64,000 nucleotides of DNA from Tritrichomonas musculus. Lineage: Eukaryota; Parabasalia; Tritrichomonadida; Tritrichomonadidae. Made by a program: the position numbers and the translations under genes. Numbering within the stretch: position 1 is the first letter of the stretch; each line of letters opens with the position of its first letter. This document shows, one piece after another, positions 59,900 through 64,000 of the stretch. The notes under the pieces are model-generated. The model ran no database searches. It was not told where the DNA came from and was given only the letters and a program-made list of their open reading frames with translations. Location of the stretch: the NCBI GenBank assembly GCA_039105265.1, contig JAPFFF010000008.1, positions 806,001 to 870,000 of the forward strand, given 5' to 3'.

Positions 59900-59939
<40 letters not shown>
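59900..59939. repeat. Poly-T tract of 40 bases
   Basis: A pure T-run on the + strand directly abuts the decayed gene at 59946-60410. Read on the - strand it gives a Lys run, so it forms a false extension of that frame. Similar runs lie at 46131-46160 and (as A) at 45503-45542. Confidence 0.9.
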
Positions 59940-59940
<1 letters not shown>

Positions 59941-59945
59941 ATGGT

Positions 59946-60410
59946 TGATGTAGCTGCATTTGCACTTTGATATATTTGACATTTTGTTGCTATGAACATA
60001 TTTGTGAATCGATAAATACCTTTCAACGGTCAATTCTGTAGCAAATGAGTATGAATAAAGTAGAAACAGCTCAACAAACATTTCGCAGTCTGTATTGAAT
60101 AAATATGGATCATTAACTTTGGAAGATAAAAAATGCAATTTTGAAGGATCTTCGAATAAAAAAACATCAAAAATTTCTTCAATATAATCTTGAGGAATTG
60201 CATTTTTGCTTCTTGTTTTCATGAGTTCAGTTTTGGCAGTCTGATATATATTTTGATAAATGTCTATTTGTTATCTTGTTTCAAGTTTTTTATTTCTGAG
60301 TTCATTAATCTTCTTTGAGAGATCTTCTTCTCCATCAGCAAGTACTAGAACGTCTTCTTGGAATTCATTTTCTATATCTTCATCTTCTTCGAATGATGCA
60401 ATATAAAGTA
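59946..60410 (-). pseudogene. Degenerate fragment of an unrecognised gene
   Basis: On the - strand the sensible frame runs from about 60410: EEDEDIENEFQEDVLVLADG, then EEDLSKKINELRNKKLETR, one stop, and then TRSKNAIPQDYIEEIFDVFL with LHFLSSKVNDPYLFNTDCEM. It ends at the poly-T tract. The second part is helical and recalls the leaders of DUF3447-type or BTB-like trichomonad proteins, but I cannot name it. No intact start or end. Confidence 0.45.
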
Positions 60411-60554
60411 TATTTTATCGTTGCTGTTGATTTTGTTTTTGCATTAATTTATATTCTTTGTTTTGTTTTGTTAAAAAAAAGATTGTTGGTTTATGAAATA
60501 TTTGGCCTAACTTTTAAGGAAAACTAGGTCAAATAAATAAGTATAAATTCACCT

Positions 60555-60930
60555 TTTTTGATCGCTTATGGGTGTAACCGTCGATAATATGGCGGTTACA
60601 CCCATAAGGGAAACGGTTAATTAACCATTTATAGGTCAAAAATGATCGCTTAAAGGTGTAACGGATTTTTTTTACCTTTAAGCGATCAAAAAACTCAGAA
60701 ATTTTACGCCCAAATATAGATTCAAATTATAAAGTATCACGATCAATAATAATTGAAAATGAAATCGTAATAAATGATTTTTCAATTAAAAATAATTAGC
60801 CAATGCTTGAAAAAAAAATTAAATTTTATTCAAATTTTTTACTAAATAAAGTTACATTTTTTTGATTGTAAAAATAGCAAAAAAAAGTTACATTTTTTTG
60901 ATTGTAAAAATAACACCTTTAAGCAATACC
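60555..60930. repeat. Cluster of palindromes around GATCGCTTAAAGGTGTAAC
   Basis: Several inverted pieces occur close together. GGGTGTAACCG/CGGTTACACCC forms a hairpin at about 60569-60604. GATCGCTTAAAGGTGTAAC (60642) opposes TTACCTTTAAGCGATC (60673-60688) and AACACCTTTAAGCAATAC (about 60910-60927). A 37-base direct repeat (AGTTACATTTTTTTGATTGT...) occurs twice at about 60852-60912. Together these resemble nested ends of a small inverted-repeat element. Confidence 0.6.
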
Positions 60931-61860
60931 TCAATTGAGGGGTCTGTTCCCTTTAAAATGAAGCTGTATTTACTATTTTTTAATTAATTCAAAAATATTG
61001 AATTTTTCCCAAATTGGGCCGGTTTTATATTACGACCAAATTTCGCCACAAATTTTATCATTCTACCAAAAAGAAAGCACAAACAATGTCTATCTCAAAT
61101 ATGTTCCTCCTCTGGATATCAAGATGAAACATCTCAAGAAACTCAAGCTCTTGAAGAGACAATAGTCAATAATTTTGTAGAAAATATCAAGAATGATAAC
61201 TTATTAAAATTTAGTATTTATGCTATTTATCGTATTTTAAGCAAATATGCCAGCATTCATGGAAAACAAGAAAGCCAAGATGAAATTATTAATTTATTTT
61301 TCAAATGTCTAGATAAATTCGGCCGAGATTCCTCACCATTACTAGAATTTATTGATTTTAATGATGATAAAGCAGATTTGATGAATGTATTAACCACAAA
61401 ATATTCAAATGTAATTGATTTTACATTTCTCAACATGTCAACAATTCCATTTTTACATCAATATCAAGCAAAGTACAATGAAGTTCAAAAAGACATTGCA
61501 CCGTTGAAGGAACAATTCATAAGCAAAAATGAAGCAATGCAAAAAGAAATCGATGAATTAAGAAAAAAACAAATTGATGATTTAATGAAATTGAATAACC
61601 AATTAAAGAGAGAAATTAGTAATTTTAAAAGCTCACAAAATGAATGTTTTGGAATAGGTGATGTTATTTTGTCCTCGAGAAATTTAAGTGAAAATGAATG
61701 CTGGCTAGAATGTAATGGAAAAAGTATTTCTAAAACTGAATATCCTGACTTATTTGATGTTTTACGAACAGATCAAGATTATGAATGGAATAAGCATAAA
61801 ATTGATGTACCATTAAAATGGAATCCTTTTTGTATTTTTTATGATAATGATTATTTAATA

Positions 61861-61961
61861 TAAAGTGCGTCCACAATTAAGAAAGTATTTTTTGAATAAG
61901 CTCATAGAAATATTGAATGAGTTTTCACAATTTTAACTTTCCTAATAGTGGACACACTTTA
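61861..61961. mobile_element. 101-bp MITE with TA duplication
   Basis: The ends TAAAGTGCGTCCACAATTAA and the inverted TAAAGTGTGTCCACTATTAG match well over about 27 bases, and TA flanks both sides (61859-61860, 61962-61963). This fits a Tc1/mariner-derived MITE. It ends the first frame of the collar-domain-like gene. Confidence 0.85.
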
Positions 61962-62266
61962 TAAAGAAAATATTTTACGGATTTATTCAAAAAATAATTC
62001 AAATGATTCATGGGAAAAAGTAATTAAAGAAATTCCTAATGGCAGTATTTTTTCAAAGTTCTATGATGTCCAAATGATTTTTGCGAATAATGAATATGTT
62101 TTTCCAATTTTTATAAAAGAAGGAAATGATATTTATTTATATTTTATTCATGCACAAAGTCCAACAGCTGACTGGAAAATTACGAAAATATGTTCAATTA
62201 AAGCTTCAGATGATAAATCAGTTTCATTTTGCATCACCTATTTCTATTATTTAAACAATACAGCTG

Positions 62267-63028
62267 TTTCGGAAATAGATTAGAATTTTTTGGAAATAAA
62301 ATAGTAACCGTTTTATTTTTTTGGAAATTAAATATTTTTTTTTGGAAATAAAATAGGAACGATCATTTTATATTCAATTTTATCATACTCAAAAACGGAA
62401 TTAAAAGATAGATTAAAGAAATTTTATGGCGTTTTACACATTATTATGCTAATATATGCATGAGTTTTGTTTTTAACAGTTCAATATGAAACATAGAGTA
62501 TGTTATTGTGTTTTTAATATGATATTACTAAAATATTGTTTTCATCCAAAATTACTCAATAAAATCTTCAATTTATCGATAATTATGCATTTTTTATGAT
62601 TTTTAATATGAAAATTGATGAAAATGAATATTTTGAAAAAACTCTTTCATTAATGAAAAAATCACTTTATTTATGATTATTATTGATTATTATATCGAAT
62701 ATGAAAAGAAATTTTCTTTTTGCTTTATCCAGGATATAATTTAAAAAAGATATTATGCAATCGGTGAAATATCAATTATAAAGTATCTTTTTAATAACAT
62801 CTGTCAAAATATATTAAATTGGCAAAAGATTGTTTAGATGTAATTAATATTTGCTTCTGATTTAAATGTTTTTCATCAACAAAAATATTGGAAATTGAAT
62901 GCAAAATAATCGTTCACTATTTTATTTCCAAAAAAAAATATTTTATTTCCAAAAATATTTTAGCGGTTTTATAAACCATTCAAATCATGCTATTTTATTT
63001 CCAAAAAATTCTAATCTATTTCCGAAAT
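62267..63028. mobile_element. 762-bp inverted-repeat element
   Basis: The ends are identical for about 38 bases (TTTCGGAAATAGATTAGAAT and its inverted copy at 63028). Several extra copies of GGAAATAAAATAG lie inside each end, and AGCTG flanks both sides (62262-62266; 63029-63033) as a probable target duplication. No gene is inside. It separates the second and third frames of the collar-domain-like gene. Confidence 0.85.
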
Positions 63029-63589
63029 AGCTGTACATCTGAATTTAATTTTAATACTAATTTTTGCAATATGTATTTATATTCATTTGGATTATTGGCA
63101 TATAGTAATGATGAATGTTTTTTATGCATCAAGCACAATAACGATTCATGCGTTCATTTTTCTAATGACATAGTTTCTTTATCTCCGGATTCAAAACAGA
63201 CTATTTTTCATAGAGATGAAAAATCAGACACATTTACGCCAGATGGAATTCAAGTAGATGACAGTTTATTAGTTGTTATAGGTAATAGAAATACCGCTGC
63301 AGCCATTTATTATTCTTACGATAATACTACATTCGCCTGTACTATTTTGGATGGATTTGAAATATCATTCTGCATTTGGAATGAACAATTATTCGCCATC
63401 TGTATTAAAGAGAAAATGGAAAATCAAGAAAATACTCTGATTCCATTCATGATTTATTTAAACAAAAATAACTTTAAAGAATGGAAAGAATATCAATTAG
63501 ATAGCCAAAGTATTTATTATGGTTCTTTGAATATATATTCACTTAGTAAAATTAAAAACACTTTGAAATGCGCTTTTGTTGCAACAAAT

Positions 63590-63920
63590 GGTGAAATAAT
63601 ATATTTAAATTGTACATCTAATGATATAAATATTTAGCATAAATAATGTTATTTGCTTTGCTTATAAGCTGTGAGCTTTTTTACTTGTGGATAATCAGGT
63701 AATGAAATATTTATATCATTAGATAATTTTATGATTAAAAGCAAATAACATTATTTCTTTGCTTATTTATGCTAAATAATATATTTAAATTGTACATCTA
63801 ATGATATAAATATTTCATTACCTGATTATTAGCATAATGTTATTTGCTTTGCTTTTAAAAGCAAAGAAATAAAGCAATTTATCAATTTAGCATAAATATT
63901 GTTATTTGCTTTGATGCTAA
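63590..63920. repeat. Direct and inverted repeat cluster at gene end
   Basis: A block ATATATTTAAATTGTACATC..TAATGATATAAATATTT occurs at 63599-63638, overlapping the last codons, and again at about 63779-63816. An inverted copy of its second half (AGGTAATGAAATATTTATAT, near 63700) lies between, with CATAAATAATGTTATTTGC and its inverse repeated four times. The last codons of the gene are thus part of a duplicated module. No gene is seen to 64000. Confidence 0.8.
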
Positions 63921-64000
63921 AACAAAATTATATAATTAAAAGTATTTATTAATATTTTACAGGTGAAGTATTTTAGAACTAATTTTTGTAAAAACCGGTT

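Larger units (their letters stand above)
61087..63637 (+). pseudogene. Collar-domain-like gene cut by two insertions
   Basis: A start MSISNMF at 61087 loses frame, after which a clear frame runs on: QETQALEETIVNNFVENIKN, a coiled coil (about 61480-61640), and a segment GDVILSSRNLSENECWLECN followed by GKSISKTEYPDLFDVL. That segment fits the tail-collar-type fold (usual pattern GWLLCDG..ISR..Y..LF). Frames at 61948-62283 and 63012-63637 continue a beta-rich protein (for example FANNEYVFPIFIKEGNDIYL and YYSYDNTTFACTILDGFEI), which may be propeller-like. Insertions at 61861-61961 and 62267-63028 separate the three parts. I infer a single ancestral host gene of about 570 codons; collar-like domains are usually bacterial or phage-derived, so past lateral transfer is possible. 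Confidence 0.65.

Noticed and set aside
1-64000. A virus-derived or capsid-bearing large element, which are common in trichomonad genomes
   Set aside because: No capsid, polymerase B, integrase or packaging ATPase-like sequence is visible; all mobile DNA recognised here is of the plain cut-and-paste type.

Overview
The window looks like nuclear DNA of a parabasalid protist, most likely a trichomonad close to Tritrichomonas. The evidence is very AT-rich intergenic DNA, long uninterrupted (apparently intronless) genes and, where visible, initiator-like TCAYW motifs just before ATG. The gene families also fit: Sel1-repeat kinases, RCC1 and DUF3447/ankyrin genes, BspA-type leucine-rich repeats, papain-like proteases, Pmp-like adhesins and Tc1/mariner elements. 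The species is inferred from family content only.

Layout. 1-9.6 kb is gene-poor and transposon-dominated: a 1.8 kb mariner-type element (5573-7383) sits precisely inside an older broken transposase, within DNA carrying three copies of another terminal-repeat family. 9.6-14.4 kb holds a large surface adhesin-like protein, a tRNA-Lys(CTT) and a small unknown gene. 14.5-28.5 kb contains an RCC1/kinase pseudogene followed by a tandem segmental duplication of about 4.3 kb of shared core. Each copy carries a coiled-coil polytopic membrane protein and a GXSXG hydrolase-like protein. In copy A the hydrolase is interrupted by a 27-bp minisatellite expanded to about 60 units; copy B carries a 1.2 kb nested transposon whose empty site is preserved in copy A.

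29.7-33.7 kb is a zone of broken genes (DUF3447/ankyrin, BspA repeats, unknowns, a tRNA relic). 33.9-37.4 kb is an intact kinase-Sel1 gene; an inverted, internally deleted copy lies at 44.4-45.9 kb with a 534-bp element in it bearing 9-bp target duplications. Between them are four kinase/coiled-coil fragments in alternating orientation, a protein with three DHHV motifs, a ubiquitin-like/papain-like fusion protease and a GH20 hexosaminidase. 46.2-58.5 kb is the most gene-dense part: a degenerate Arf-like GTPase, a 1790-aa NFX1-type zinc-finger helicase, a bacterial-type SGNH hydrolase, a papain-like protein with Asp at the catalytic Cys position, and an intact kinase-Sel1 protein. 58.6-64 kb returns to non-autonomous transposons and a collar-domain-like gene cut into three by two insertions.

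Functionally the intact genes are secreted or surface proteins (adhesin, hexosaminidase, SGNH hydrolase, papain-like protein) and signalling/regulatory proteins (two kinases, Arf-like protein, Ubl-protease, RNA helicase). No operon or defence island is evident. The best candidates for new biology are the Ubl-papain fusion, two apparent pseudoenzymes, the DHHV protein, and the minisatellite whose in-frame stop codons have been amplified with it.
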